Shown: positions 43,300 through 53,765 of the stretch, piece after piece | Layout of the letters: the number at the start of each line of letters is the position of its first letter | How positions within the stretch are numbered: the first letter of the stretch is position 1 | Assembly (NCBI GenBank): GCA_022606425.2 | Contig: JAHDVF020000240.1 | Coordinates: 372,001-436,000 of the forward strand | From: Lepidostoma basale | Lineage: Eukaryota > Arthropoda > Insecta > Trichoptera > Lepidostomatidae | Direction of reading: 5' to 3' | DNA: 64,000 nucleotides | Notes under the pieces: generated by a model | Seen by the model: the letters and a program-made list of their open reading frames with translations, nothing else | Databases searched by the model: none | Told to the model about the DNA's origin: nothing | Translations under genes and position numbers: made by a program

Positions 43300-44350
43300 A
43301 GTATTGAACTCATGTTTTTTAGGCAATCGTTATGTGTCTTGGACCAACACTAGGATCAATTTCGTTGCTTTTTAACTGACATTTATGTATATAAATAAAA
43401 TAATTTATAATATATGGAAAGAAGATTGAATGTGAAATTCTTTAGTAAGCGAATTGCGAAGACACATTCATGGAAATGAAGATAGGTGGCATTCGATATA
43501 TAAAATAAGGAATAACTGAGAGAGAGATTGCGTTTAAATGACAAACCAGCACAATTAATCGAGAAAGATTCATCATTATTTTGATTGAAGACACGTATAA
43601 GAAAAAACTAATTTATGTATCTTCTTCTTCTTCTTCTAATAGTGCCGTGGCATCGTGATAATGTTCTCATCACAATGATTTCTTGGGAAGTGTTACTGGA
43701 GTGATATCACATTGCATTCTCCAGATATTTACGTATAGTAAATTTAGAGACAATTACCATATAGACTCTCCATTTCGTTATTGAAATTACGTAATGATTT
43801 ACTTGTAACTCTTGTTAGAGAATTCATCCATTCAGAACCTGAATTAATAACCGTATTCAAAACACCAGTGAAGTATATCAAAGCCTTTCAAGTTCATATT
43901 ATTATACTTTAATATTTCCGGATAACGTTTCAAATGTTTAGACATTAATACGACACAGCTGAGTAGATGAACGATACAAAATATACATTGTTTGTGATAC
44001 AGAATTTTGATAATGTACTCGTATTAAAAAAACGGTTTAATACATATGATTAAATGTAAGGACACAGAAGACTGTTCAAATCTTTAATTATTAATTCAAA
44101 TTTTGATACTCTATTCTAGATGCCAAACGTTCGTAGATAACTATCAAGCGGTAAGTCCGTTCATGACAAATGACGATGACCGACTGACGCAATATTCGAA
44201 TTTGCTGGACAAGATCAATAATATGAATTGCTCGCACTAGCGAATATAGAATAAGCGAGAATGAGGCGTACATATCGTATATGAGACAATCGTGTAATAT
44301 TTTTACTTTAATACAAGATATTACTTTAATTAAGATATTTTTATTCATTG
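43300..44350. other. No recognisable feature
   Basis: A (CTT)n run with adjoining bases at 43618-43700 may be another LINE tail. Otherwise nothing supported. Confidence 0.35.
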
Positions 44351-44354
44351 TATC

Positions 44355-44660
44355 GATATGTTATTTCCTTCTTCTTTTTTCCTTGCTATTGACCTATGTA
44401 GTCTGTTATTCAAAGGGTTGCTCCCATTGTGAAGTGGATTCCCAGCTCTCCTTCCATATTTTATGATGCCTTTCACGAGTTCTGTTAGACTGATTATATA
44501 GTGCAATATAGGGGAGTTGGTGGTATCCATTTTTTTGGACATGACCGTACCAGTACCTCATTTTTTGTCTACTTCATCGTAAAATATCCCCAACCTCACA
44601 TATCTCTCTCATTCTGGCATCCCTCAGGCGATCTTTTAGTTTCTTACCAGTACCAGCACT
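44355..44660 (-). mobile_element. GAA-tail LINE C-terminal fragment
   Basis: Minus: KKLKDRLRDARMREICEVGD, YWYGHVQKNG, LPYIALYNQS, WKESWESTSQWEQP and a GAA-rich tail. Same family as 11627-11970 and 60859-61152. Confidence 0.75.
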
Positions 44661-44699
44661 TGCTATACAGCATCTGTAAATAAAGGTTAAATAAATAGT

Positions 44700-44880
44700 C
44701 CGTTGTTTTGGCCGAAACACTATGATACTTTAACATTATTAACTGTTAAAATAAAAAAAAGGCTGTTTATAGTATCACAAGTTATGTAAGTTAGTAACAC
44801 TGATGAAGTCAACATAGGTTGACAAAACTATCGGGTAAAATAGAAAAATAGTAAAAATTGTGATACCATAAAGAGCTTTT
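44700..44880 (+). repeat. Alpha HHR repeat, single motif
   Basis: Plus motif 44800-44832: CTGATGA, A, GTCAAC-ATAG-GTTGAC (perfect stem II) but AAAAC for GAAAC and TATC for the cleavage part. Left arm GTTTTGGCCGAAACAC as in 37380-37420. Probably inactive. Confidence 0.6.
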
Positions 44881-45114
44881 TATATTTTCCAAGTTCAAAT
44901 GCGTTTTATGTTCAATAGCAATTTAATTTGGGCCCCATTTTGATTTGCCTACCAAATCAAATGAAAAAAACGGCAAAACTTAATGAATCTAAAACAAAAA
45001 ATGCTCTCTATATTATATACTCGTATATTACAAAAATTCTTATTTGATAACATTTTGAAGTTTTTGCTAGAGTTGGATTATTTTAAGTGCCTAATTACAG
45101 TTATTCAAATGAAT

Positions 45115-45770
45115 GGCGGATACGTGGAATATAAATTAAAACAAAAACAAAAAAGTCCGGATCGTGCAGCTTACAACATGTACACCATCTAAAAGAACAT
45201 CACTAACTAACTAACCATCACGCCGTCTCTCCGAAGGAGTAGGCAGAAAGAATGGACTGCCACACTTTTCTTTCCTGACATATTTCATTCATACATCGTG
45301 TCATGCACGATTTCTCTGACTCCTCACGTGGCCGACATTCAATATTTGATTTATTTTATCGTGCCGCGTTTTCCTCGGTCTTCCTCTATTTCTGGTTCCA
45401 TTTACATCGTTAACATATAATTTTTAGCATTCTTTCTTCATTCATTCTTTCCATATGTCCAAATCATCTTAATGTTTTTTTTCATAACACCATCATTCTA
45501 AAATAACATTATGTCTTATATTATTTTTATTTTATTTTATATCATTGTATTTTATATTATTTGTTTTAGATTTATTTTGTGGGTGTTGGACGATCGAAGT
45601 ATACGCGGGAGATGTCTATTGGTGGCGATGAGGTTCGCAACCCATCACACCGCGTATCCTGCCGGGGTGAAAAAAGAACGGTGGAGTGCCGCATCGGTTA
45701 AAGTGTGGCACTCCATTTTTTTTCGCCTACCCCTTCGGGTAGACAGCGTGATGGTTAGTTAGTTAGTTTA
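45115..45770 (+). mobile_element. SG element split by a GETA LINE
   Basis: 5' part 45115-45200 (GGATACGTGGAATATAAATT, AAGTCCGGATCG). 3' part 45498-45770 (TTTGTGGGTGTTGGACGATC, GGTTCGCAACCCATCACACC, the tail hairpin and (TTAG)n). It matches 1-345 and 50205-50525. Confidence 0.85.
45201..45497 (-). mobile_element. GETA LINE, target duplication inside SG
   Basis: Flanked by CTAAAAGAACAT (45189-45200) and CTAAAATAACAT (45498-45509), a 12-bp duplication with one change. Coding frames from NDGVMN down to the YSFGETA region, with a deletion of the MNVEE segment. The hairpin is CTCC-TTCG-GAG. Confidence 0.9.
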
Positions 45771-45774
45771 AGAT

Positions 45775-46118
45775 TCTACTAGTTCTATACGCGCGATTTT
45801 TTCTCTTTGCTGAATTCAAGCTCAGTTATTACTCCTGATTATGATGAAATTCCTTAAATAAACATGGTGAGGTCACTTGTAACAGTTACGAGGTAAACAA
45901 TCCTTGTTTCTCCCACTCCCAGCGGACCACCTATATACTCGTACTATGCACTCACACCGCAAAGCTTACCCCGGCTAAACCAACACAATTTGTTTACGTC
46001 ACTTTCCTTGTGACCCAATTGACATTGGTGGTAGTGTACCGTTAGATTTTCTGGAAAATCGAGAATGTTTGTCATTGGTATAAACTTATTTACTTAATTT
46101 TTTGCAAATAAAACTAAT
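45775..46118. other. No recognisable feature
   Basis: Moderate GC with no domain or repeat seen. Confidence 0.35.
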
Positions 46119-46120
46119 CA

Positions 46121-46612
46121 TACTAACTAAACATCACGCCGTTTCTCCGGAGGGGTAGACAGAGAGGAGCGTTGCGGGTCCGTTGGCGTGGAAAAGCCTC
46201 CATGTTAGTATTAAGTATGAGGATAGTGACGTTATATTTAAGAAACTTCTAAAGACTGACCACTGTTCGGTCAGTCATTTCTTAGTGCGCCCTTGGAGTA
46301 ATTTATTTTACTAAACGGCGCACTTAAAATACAAGTCATCAGAATGATAATAAAAATAATGGACCGCCTTGCTCTGTCCTGACATACCTCTCTAGATCCC
46401 TCTACATTCATACATTGTAACATGCACGCTCGTCGATTTTTCCGACTTCGATTGTGGCCGCCTTTTAGTATTTGATTAATTAGGTCATGCCGTGCATTCC
46501 TTGATCTTCCACGGTTTCTCTTTCCACTCGCACTGCTTGTATACAACATTTTAACCATTCTTCTCTCGTCCATTCGTTCCATATGTCCAAACCATCTCAG
46601 GGATCTTTTTGC
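46121..46612 (-). mobile_element. GETA LINE, KLYTSS subfamily, interrupted
   Basis: Tail and hairpin 46121-46168, then a 193-bp insertion, then 46362-46612 with MERMDERRMVKMLYTSSASG and GHNRSRKNRRACMLQCMNVE. The insertion falls within codons for the last 15 residues. Confidence 0.8.
46169..46361. mobile_element. Short insertion of unknown class, two hairpins
   Basis: Contains GACTGACC-loop-GGTCAGTC and a larger stem AGTGCGCC...GGCGCACT. It ends in an AT-rich tail (AATGATAATAAAAATAA). LINE bases on either side join exactly, with no visible target duplication. Confidence 0.5.
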
Positions 46613-46954
46613 AAAAAAAAAACCTTTTGGTGTTTAATATATAATATATGTATTTAAAAAAAGCTATCTTTCTCGTGGAGCTCATTTTTATAGAATTCAT
46701 TAATTTCTATATTTTAAATTTTTTCAATTGTTAATTACGTAAACAAAAATTAATATGTCAAATTTTGACTCGTGGTACATTATTCTGTATTTTATACATG
46801 TTTTTTGTAAATATGAACCTTTTTTTTCATTGTGCGACAATTCATGAAAACTCCATAAAAAATATAATATTTTCGATGTTAATTATATAATGTGAATAAA
46901 TTAATTTTAATTAAACTTTCAACATATTTTTCTAGAAAAGTTTTCATCATCTGG

Positions 46955-47260
46955 AGAAGGTTTGTTTTCTTGTATTCTTCATGCAGTCCACGGGGTCTCT
47001 CCAAAAGCGCCTTCTGCTTCTTCTCCATCTTACTATGTCCTCAACACCACAGACAGACCTTATCGTTTCATTTCTGATCCGATCTCTGAGGGTTTGCCTG
47101 CAATGGAGCGTAGGGTTTGCATTTCTGCTACTCTAAGAAGGTTCTTAGTTCTATTGGTATCGGCTCTGACCTCTAATACATACGTCATGATGGGGCGGAC
47201 GCATGCCTTGTACATATATCTTGACTTTACTTTCACAAGAAATAAATTAGTACAAAATTT
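46955..47260 (-). mobile_element. GAA-tail LINE C-terminal fragment
   Basis: Minus: YKACVRPIMTYV, RADTNRTKNLLRVAEMQTLR, SIAGKP, then frameshifted IRSVCGVEDIVRWRRSRRRF-like and GETPWT. Truncated at the 3' side, with no GAA tail. Confidence 0.75.
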
Positions 47261-47394
47261 TACAATGCTTTCAGATTTTATTTGTAATATTGTGTATAAA
47301 AAAATGTCTTTTAAATAATATTATATTTTTAAATTTGCTTTTAACTATTTAATTGAAACACTCTAATAATATCACAATTTATATAATTTCTATA

Positions 47395-47450
47395 AAATTG
47401 TCTTAACAGCTGATTTGCTCACCAATGTTAGCATCGTCAGGTGTTACAAT
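47395..47450 (-). repeat. Degenerate alpha HHR motif
   Basis: Minus 47405-47440: CTGACGA, T, GCTAACATTGGTGAGC (partly paired), AAATC for GAAAC, AGCTGTT. Core mutated. Confidence 0.55.
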
Positions 47451-47732
47451 CAACTTTTGTTTGAAACGATTTTTAGCTGTTCTTTGAAACGAATCTCTTT
47501 TCTTAAAACAAGTCTGTCGTGTGTCATGTAAATTTCCATTTTAAGTTTCTTTGTTAACCCATTCGTTTCATGTTTTTTTTTTTTGCCCAAAACAGTATTT
47601 TTATTTATCTATTGCAAAATTGACCATGGTAAAAATAATTAAAACGTTATTTTGTTCATTAATATATAATACCTATATCGATAAAAATGCGTTTCTACCA
47701 AATTTACTAGAAAGCTAAATTTGATTATATAT

Positions 47733-48013
47733 TTAGGAAATTAAAAATAACTTTGTTTAATCCACTAATTATAAAAAAATATTTTTTAAAAACGTCATGT
47801 TTTGGAGGATGCCTCCATCTTCATGTGTAAAAATATAATAATAAATAAAATATAATTTATATTTTACACCTGAAGATGGAGGCATCCTCCGAAACATGTC
47901 GTTTTTTTAAATATTTTTTAATAATTAGTGGATTAAACAAAGTTATTTTTAATTTCCTGAGTATATTACTATGGAATTCCACAGTGTTAATGCCTCAGCG
48001 TTCAATAAGTTGA
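47733..48013. repeat. HHR palindrome, delta family
   Basis: Arms TTAGGAAATTAAAAATAACT and TTAATCCACTAATTAT pair with complements at 47905-47960. The minus motif 47794-47824 has ATGAAGA and AAAAC changes. The plus motif is intact. The right flank GGAATTCCACAGTGTTAATG recurs at 49300, 53160, 59200 and 62550. Confidence 0.8.
47870..47900 (+). ncRNA. Hammerhead ribozyme motif, delta family (best copy)
   Basis: CTGAAGA, extra T, stem II GGAGG-CAT-CCTCC (five perfect pairs), GAAAC, palindrome ACATGT, C17, predicted cleavage after 47900. Stem I can form C-G and A-U pairs, an internal loop and then ATATTT/AAATAT. All other conserved core bases are present. Confidence 0.8.
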
Positions 48014-48339
48014 TCATATGTGTTATTATTGGATATAATAAATCGGTTCTTATTTGGCAAAACGTCCCAAATGCATATATACTTTTGGAACCTATTGCCA
48101 GATAAATACCGAAATGATTGATTATGATATAAATACTCACCTGGCAATGTAGCTTGTTTGTTTATTTATTTTAAAATACCTTTTTTAAACTCAAAACGTG
48201 TCTAATAAACTGGAAGTAATCGAAGCAGACCTAACGTCATATTGATTTCAAATTAAAAAACTATCACCACTATCAATGGCTTGCGGACCTTAAAGGTAAA
48301 TAGGAATGTAGAGTGTAGCGTACGCGTATAATAAGAATA

Positions 48340-48480
48340 TGTCTTCTTCTTCTTCCCTTTTTGTAGACTCAGGAGTCTGTTATTTCAGGCGGGTCCTCTT
48401 GAGATGCTGAACTCCAGCTTTCTCTCCACCGTTTCGGGGGTCTTCCTGGTCGGCGTTGTCCGTTTGGCGTATGAAATTTA
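48340..48480 (-). mobile_element. GAA-tail LINE tail fragment
   Basis: Minus: the GQRRPGRPPKRWRESWSSAS region, then a run to a (GAA)n tail at 48341-48352. Only the last ~45 codons are left. Confidence 0.7.
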
Positions 48481-48799
48481 TATATTTTATACAAATATCA
48501 GTAGATTTTTCGGTTTGTAAAAAAATTTATTCACCATGAAATGAAGGGTTAAGGTTTTTACTCATAAAATGTGGAATAAAAATGACGAGTCTCGAGTATG
48601 CAATGAAATGTTTTGTTTACCGTGAGATTATGGCGTCACGGTGTGTTATTGCATACTTAATATTACGTATGGTTAACTGTTTATAATATTATTTTCTTTT
48701 AAATTACAATTACCTGCGTACCTTGTTAACCTAGTAATATGACTTAAGATTGGTACAGATAAGAAAGCAAGATCAAAATGAATGGACTTCACAATATAC

Positions 48800-49172
48800 A
48801 AAAAAGTACTAACAAACTGAGAGTCGACATAATTAGTATTGGCTTGCGGGACAGAGTCAGAAATGAAGACATACCAGACAGGACATAAGTTTCCGACGTC
48901 ATCAAGTGGGCCGCAACCCTTAAGTGGCGTTGGGCGGGACACGTCGCTCGTGACCCAGATGAAAAGTGGACAAGGCGACTGCTGTGCTGGTACCCGAGAA
49001 TGATAAAGCGTGAAGTGGGCGTCCACAGTTGCGCTGGCGCAAAGATATCTGGAAGAGTGCGGGAAGTGCCTGGATGCGGATCCCTCGGGATAGAAGGGAG
49101 TGGAAAACACAAGAGGAGGCCTTCGACCAGGAGTGGACGGCCACAACAGGCTGAAGAAGAAGAATAAGATAC
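48800..49172 (+). mobile_element. LINE C-terminal fragment (FDQEW type)
   Basis: ISIGLRDRVRNEDIPDRT, SDVIKWAATLKWRWAGHVAR, DPDEKWTRRLL, then a frameshift to RRQLRWRKDI-like, SREWKTQEEAFDQEWTATTG and a (GAA)n tail. Confidence 0.8.
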
Positions 49173-49179
49173 ATTATTT

Positions 49180-49225
49180 GTAACTACTGATGAAGGGTTT
49201 CTGCGTTCCGAAACATGTGAGTGCT
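49180..49225 (+). repeat. HHR motif, beta family, cleavage site lost
   Basis: 49187-49219: CTGATGA, A, GGGTTTCTGCGTTCC, GAAAC, ACATGT, then G at the cleavage position. G17 is not allowed in known hammerheads, so this copy should not cut. Confidence 0.6.
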
Positions 49226-49298
49226 GTGTTACAAAGTTTTGTTTTACAAAGTTAATTAAAATATTTTTCAATAATAAATACACAACACAGAGTATTGA

Positions 49299-49762
49299 AA
49301 GCTAAGGCATTAACTCTATGGAACTCTATGGAATTCCATAGTAATACACTTAGGAAATTGAAAATAACTTTGTTTATTATCCACAAAACATTAAAAAAAC
49401 ACGGCATGTTTCGGAGGATACCTCCGTTATTAATTAATTAGGAAACCTCATGTATTAATTTCTATATAAATCATACCTTTTCAAATGGTTGTTTTTTCTA
49501 AATTACAATTTTATATTTCTATATTATCATTATGTATTATTATTGTTTAATATTATTTATTATTTCTTGCTGATAAAAAATAATTATTAGTACTTATAAC
49601 AATTAGCCCAGGTTAATTTTTAAATTTAAATTATTGGATCGAATTTTAAATGCGTTTTTTATATTAGTCTTTGTTAGTTTAGTTTTATCCTCCGAAACAT
49701 GACGTGTTTTTTTTTATATTTTGTGGATAATATACAAAGTTATTTTTAATTTCCTAAGTGAA
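49299..49762. repeat. Delta HHR arms with cores truncated
   Basis: Left arm 49299-49430 (TTCCATAGTAATACACTTAG to GCATGTTTCGGAGGATACCT). Right arm 49680-49762 (TATCCTCCGAAACATGACGT to AATTTCCTAAGTG). Both miss CTGAAGA. About 250 bp of AT-rich sequence separates them. Confidence 0.6.
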
Positions 49763-49764
49763 CA

Positions 49765-50200
49765 AAACAAAGTAATGGTGAATACAGAAGAAAAAATTAT
49801 TCATATTATATGATGCAATGAAATTAATGAGGCGTATTTTAAATAATACAAAATAATTATTGTAAGTTTTTTTTATTTTCAAAACAACCTCTAGGTTTAA
49901 GCTATAGTCGTTATTTATTTATTGTATAGAATACATAATTTACATTCCGTACGTTTATACATTTAGAAGGTAATAAAGTTAGGCGTTAACAACAAAATAA
50001 TAAAACTCAACACTTAAAACTTTACAATCGCACGCATAATTGAAGAGTTAAAGGTAGTAATGTTCACAGAATTAATAATTAGTTCGCAGTCTTTAAATTA
50101 TGTTTTAAATACACAACATACCTATGGGAAAACAGGATAAAGCCATGGGAAAACCATTACTGCCTCCAACTAATCCTAACAAACTTTTAAACAAAACTTC
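49765..50200. other. No recognisable feature
   Basis: 49910-49940 resembles the 3' UTR of YYPWL LINEs (TTATTTATTTATTGTATAGA), but too weakly to call. Confidence 0.35.
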
Positions 50201-50204
50201 AAGT

Positions 50205-50525
50205 AAACCGGTGGATTCGTGGAACATAAATTAAATAGTCAATATCTAAAAAGAACATTTTGTGTTAAATTATTTTTATTTTGTTATTTTATTTTATATC
50301 ATTGTATTTTATATTATTTGTTTTAGATTTATTTTGTGGGTGTTGGACGATCGAAGTGTGCGCGGGAGATGCCTATTGGTGGCGATGAGGTTCGCAACCT
50401 ATCACACCGCGTCTCCCGCGGGGTGAAAAGAGAAGGATGGAGTGCTGCATCAGTAAAAGTGTCACAGTCCATTCTTTCTGCCTACCCTTTCGGGGAGACG
50501 GCGTGATGGTTAGTTAGTTAGTTAG
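50205..50525 (+). mobile_element. SG element, 3' 320 bp
   Basis: From GTGGATTCGTGGAACATAAA through the uninterrupted site CTAAAAAGAACAT (50246-50258), TGTGGGTGTTGGACGATCGA and GGTTCGCAACC, to the hairpin (ACCCTTTCGGGG) and (TTAG)n. Supplies the empty site for the insertion at 45201. Confidence 0.85.
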
Positions 50526-50559
50526 TCAAAGTAACAAATTGAATATAATATTTATAAGT

Positions 50560-51075
50560 TAACAATCAATACGAATGAAAACGTTTATTTTCTAGAAGTT
50601 TTATTATATTTTATGGAAAATTCATGTTTTGTCTTGCTAATGTTTTATCGAGAGTATTTTATGATGATGCCTTAGGGAGGCGAAATATGTTTATCCCATT
50701 AAATATAATAAAACTTCGTATTAATTATTTATATAATTTTTCTTCATATACAAAGAAATAATACATTTTAAAAAGAAAAAAATAACGAAATAACCATCAC
50801 GCCATCTTGCTGAAAGGGTAGGAAAAATAATAGACTGCCACACTTTTTTTTCCTGGCATATTTCTCTCGCTTCCTCAACATTACATCGCGTCATGCATAA
50901 TAAAAATAAGGGTAAGATTTTTTTAGAATGGGGTAAAGATGATGCCTTAGCAAAGCGAAACATGTCATTCACATAAAATCTAAATAAAATTTCTAGAAAA
51001 CAGACGTTTTCGTTCGTATTATTTATTTAATATGAAGTTTTATTAATTCATCATTGTCGAAGAAACCAATTATAA
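50560..51075. repeat. Gamma HHR repeats with small GETA remnant
   Basis: Palindrome 50560-50716: degenerate minus 50621-50650; plus 50661-50691 with ATGATGA (G8 present), T, GCC...GGC, GAAAT. A GETA LINE scrap (minus) spans 50788-50900. A third motif at 50936-50966 (AAGATGA, GAAAC, ATGTC) lies before the arm TTCTAGAAAACAGACGTTTT. Confidence 0.6.
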
Positions 51076-51107
51076 CATTAGAATACATGCGATTAGGAAT
51101 ATGAGAA

Positions 51108-51325
51108 TAAGATAAATAAGTGAGGTTGAGGATATCGTAAAGTTATGGAGGCAACGGAGAAGACACGTGTATGCACACGTGAGAAAAATGTGTTCATCCA
51201 GACTCCCTCACAGCCCCAATTTAAACGACCCTTGGGTAGACCTCAAAAAAGATGGATCGACGACTTCGTAGTAGGCCAATTTCTTTTGAGAAACCGGCCA
51301 CAAGGCCTACATTATGAAAAATAAG
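51108..51325 (+). mobile_element. GAA-tail LINE C-terminal fragment
   Basis: ISEVEDIVKLWRQRRRH, HVRKMCSSRLPHSPN, then frameshifted RPLGRPQKRWIDDF-like and GLHYEK. Related to 28885-29300. Confidence 0.65.
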
Positions 51326-51590
51326 ATACGTTTATAAACATATTTATGTAACCGAAATATTATTGTCGGACTAAATGTTTATGGGAGACTCTGTGCCATA
51401 TTTGAGGATACTTAACAAAAATTCAATGGGCGGAACTTTGCTGTTACGGAAGAAAAAATGAGGACAAATGACAAAGAGACTATTACCTCGGTTCATGACT
51501 CAACTCTTCCTACGGTTTCCAAACTGTTGGAGTGAAAACTGTCCTTGTTAATGCTAAGTTGACTTTACAAGCGACAATCAAACAAAATTA

Positions 51591-51672
51591 CTAACCATCA
51601 CGTCGTTTCCCCGGAGGGGAAAGCACACTGCTCTGTCCTGATATACTTTTCGAGATTCCTCTATAATACTTC
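51591..51672 (-). mobile_element. GETA LINE tail scrap
   Basis: ACTAACCATCACGTCGTTTC with the CCCCGGAGGGG hairpin and CTGTCCTGATATAC. The coding part is lost after 25 codons. Confidence 0.7.
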
Positions 51673-51794
51673 TGACTAATAAACTCTATGGCAACGCAAT
51701 ACTCGTATATTATATCCAACAGTTTTACCACTTTTCATATTTTTTTAATGTATTCATAATTTCATTAATGTTTTTCTCTTCTATGTTTCTTAGC

Positions 51795-52310
51795 TCTTCA
51801 TCTTCTTCTTCTTCCTCAGCGTTTTCCCGCCCACTCCTGGACAAAGACCTCCTCCATCCGTTTCCATGTCACTCTGTTATAAATGATCGAAACACTCATA
51901 TACGAGTATTTAATTTTGTTTAAACACCACATTATTTTGTTCTTCAAACTACGGACCGGCTTCACTATAAGCGGACTTCATCAAAATAACAGTTAATCCC
52001 CGCTCGGAGTGAAATCAGTCATTTAAAAACAAAATATGTGGTGTTAATCTCTTCTTCTTCTTCTTCTTCCTCAGCCTATTCCCGTCCACTCCTGGACAAA
52101 GGCATCCTCCATCCGTTTCCATGTCACTCTGTTATAAATGAACGAAACACTCATATATTTTATTTTGTTTAAACACCACTTTACTTTGTTCTTCAAACTA
52201 CCGACCGGTTTCACTATAAGCGGACTTCATCAAAATAACAGTTAATCCACGCTCGGAGTGAAACCAGTCATTTAAAAACAAAATATGTGGAGTTAATTTT
52301 TTTTTAAATA
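51795..52310. repeat. Tandem duplication, period 255 bp
   Basis: Two units, each with a (GAA)n-tailed LINE 3' end on the minus strand (FQEWTGIG-like), then a zeta-type inverted pair: minus GATGAAGTCC...GAAACCGGTC and plus CGGAGTGAAACCAGTC, within ACACCAC arms. CCTCAGC occurs at 51814 and 52069. Confidence 0.85.
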
Positions 52311-52311
52311 C

Positions 52312-53148
52312 GTCTTTAATTTCTGTTATGAAATTATCATTTTTTTCAGATTTTTTTATTGTAGTGTCGCCGCTGTCGTTATAAATAAAATAAAAAATCT
52401 AAAATAATACTTTAGAATCCGTGATATTCTATGCGTGAACTTGGTTGATTAGTGAGAATTACGTAATCCTAAAAACCTGTGTAAAACGCATTAATTTAAC
52501 ATCGTTGCTTCTTGGGACTCAAGTTCACCAGTGATACCGGTTAAGTAATTCCGTTCCTACTCCGAGGTATAGGTGTTATTGAACTTATTAACCAACAAGA
52601 GATAAAAATAAAATTGTAGTTTTCATTTCTATATTAAGAGAATAAATGTTGCTTGCTCTTTAGTTTATAATGATAGCAGGTTTGGGCTCGGGCCTCACTT
52701 CTTAACATATAATACAAATTATCCATAGCACGAACTGCTTGTAAAAGTCAAGTATACATTTGGAAGCGGCGTCTGATGGATCGGCTTTTTGAAACGAGTT
52801 GTCCGGCGGCAACCGTTGGTAGTTTATTGCAGCTCGATTTAAGTATATGACATTCACATTACTGACTTATCGCCGTGCTATATCTGCACGATTTTGTCTT
52901 CTGTGCTATACAAGATCACCCATAATTTATACGCACTCGATATACAACAAATCATTATATTAATTATTTAAATATATATTTTTTTATATGTTTTTCTAGA
53001 CAATCAATCATTGATTATATAAAAAAAATACTGACAAGTTGAATAAATATATTTATATGCTCATTTGCATATTGATAAGTTAAAGTCATTAAACCTGAGA
53101 AATCCCGTAAATAGGTATAAAATTAAATAATTAGGTTTTTATAAACTT
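52312..53148. other. Unassigned single-copy stretch
   Basis: Some GC-richer parts (52500-52570, 52690-52900). No frame over 60 residues worth naming. Confidence 0.35.
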
Positions 53149-53149
53149 A

Positions 53150-53245
53150 AACGTTAATACTGTGGAATTCCATAATGAAGAGTTTTTTATTCTTGAGTTT
53201 ATTTGAATCGACATATTTCGAAGGTTTTATAACTTCATCATTGGG
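53150..53245 (-). repeat. HHR-like repeat, single arm
   Basis: Minus 53210-53241: ATGATGA, A, GTTATAAAACCTTC (weak stem II), GAAAT, ATGTC. The flank TAATACTGTGGAATTCCATA belongs to the delta family. Confidence 0.5.
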
Positions 53246-53348
53246 AGAATGATATAAAATGTTTCTCGTATCTCGTTTACGTCGTTCTTCTGATGATGGG
53301 GGTGTAATATCTTCGAATCAAGTCTAGAAATATAAACTATAAAATAAA

Positions 53349-53594
53349 CCGAGCCGAGCGGTAAGTGTTTTGACTGCCACACCGAAGGCTCCGGGTTCGA
53401 TTCCCGGCGATGGCAGTGTGATTTTCAGACTGTCTTTGGTCTGGTGTAAAATTTACAGGACAATAAAATGGCGATAGATTAGCTACCTATCACATGTCAC
53501 GAGAATCAATATGATAGCTATACCCTTTATATCGATTTGGTATCGCGCTGTTATGCTGTGAAGAGCGATTCAACATAATAATAATAATAATAAT
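53349..53594 (+). mobile_element. SINE, B-tail type
   Basis: Head truncated by ~14 bp (starts CCGAGCCGAGCGG), B box GGTTCGATTCC at ~53395, body, then the B tail ATCGATTTGGTATCGCGCTG, GAGCGATTCAAC and (ATA)n. Confidence 0.88.
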
Positions 53595-53725
53595 ATTTTC
53601 GCCTGACTAAGGCATTATCGAATGTTTTACTAATAAATAAGCATTATCAAACATTTGATTCCTATAAACTGTAATAAAACTTCTCGAATAAAACAGATGT
53701 TTTCATTTGTATTAATTAACGTGTT
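53595..53725. repeat. Gamma HHR remnant pair
   Basis: Minus TTTTCGCCTGACTAAGGCAT at 53596-53619. A plus arm follows with GCATTATCAAACATTTGATT and ACAGATGTTTTCATTTGTAT. The cores are broken. It directly follows the SINE tail. Confidence 0.5.
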
Positions 53726-53765
53726 ATATTAATAAATCTACAAAAACCAAGTTTTTTCTTTGATA

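Noticed and set aside
43618..43640. (CTT)n runs as independent microsatellites
   Set aside because: In most places here such runs end a LINE. At this site the adjoining LINE is too weak to call, so no feature was made.
49187..49219. Active hammerhead
   Set aside because: The residue at the cleavage position is G, which known hammerheads do not cut.
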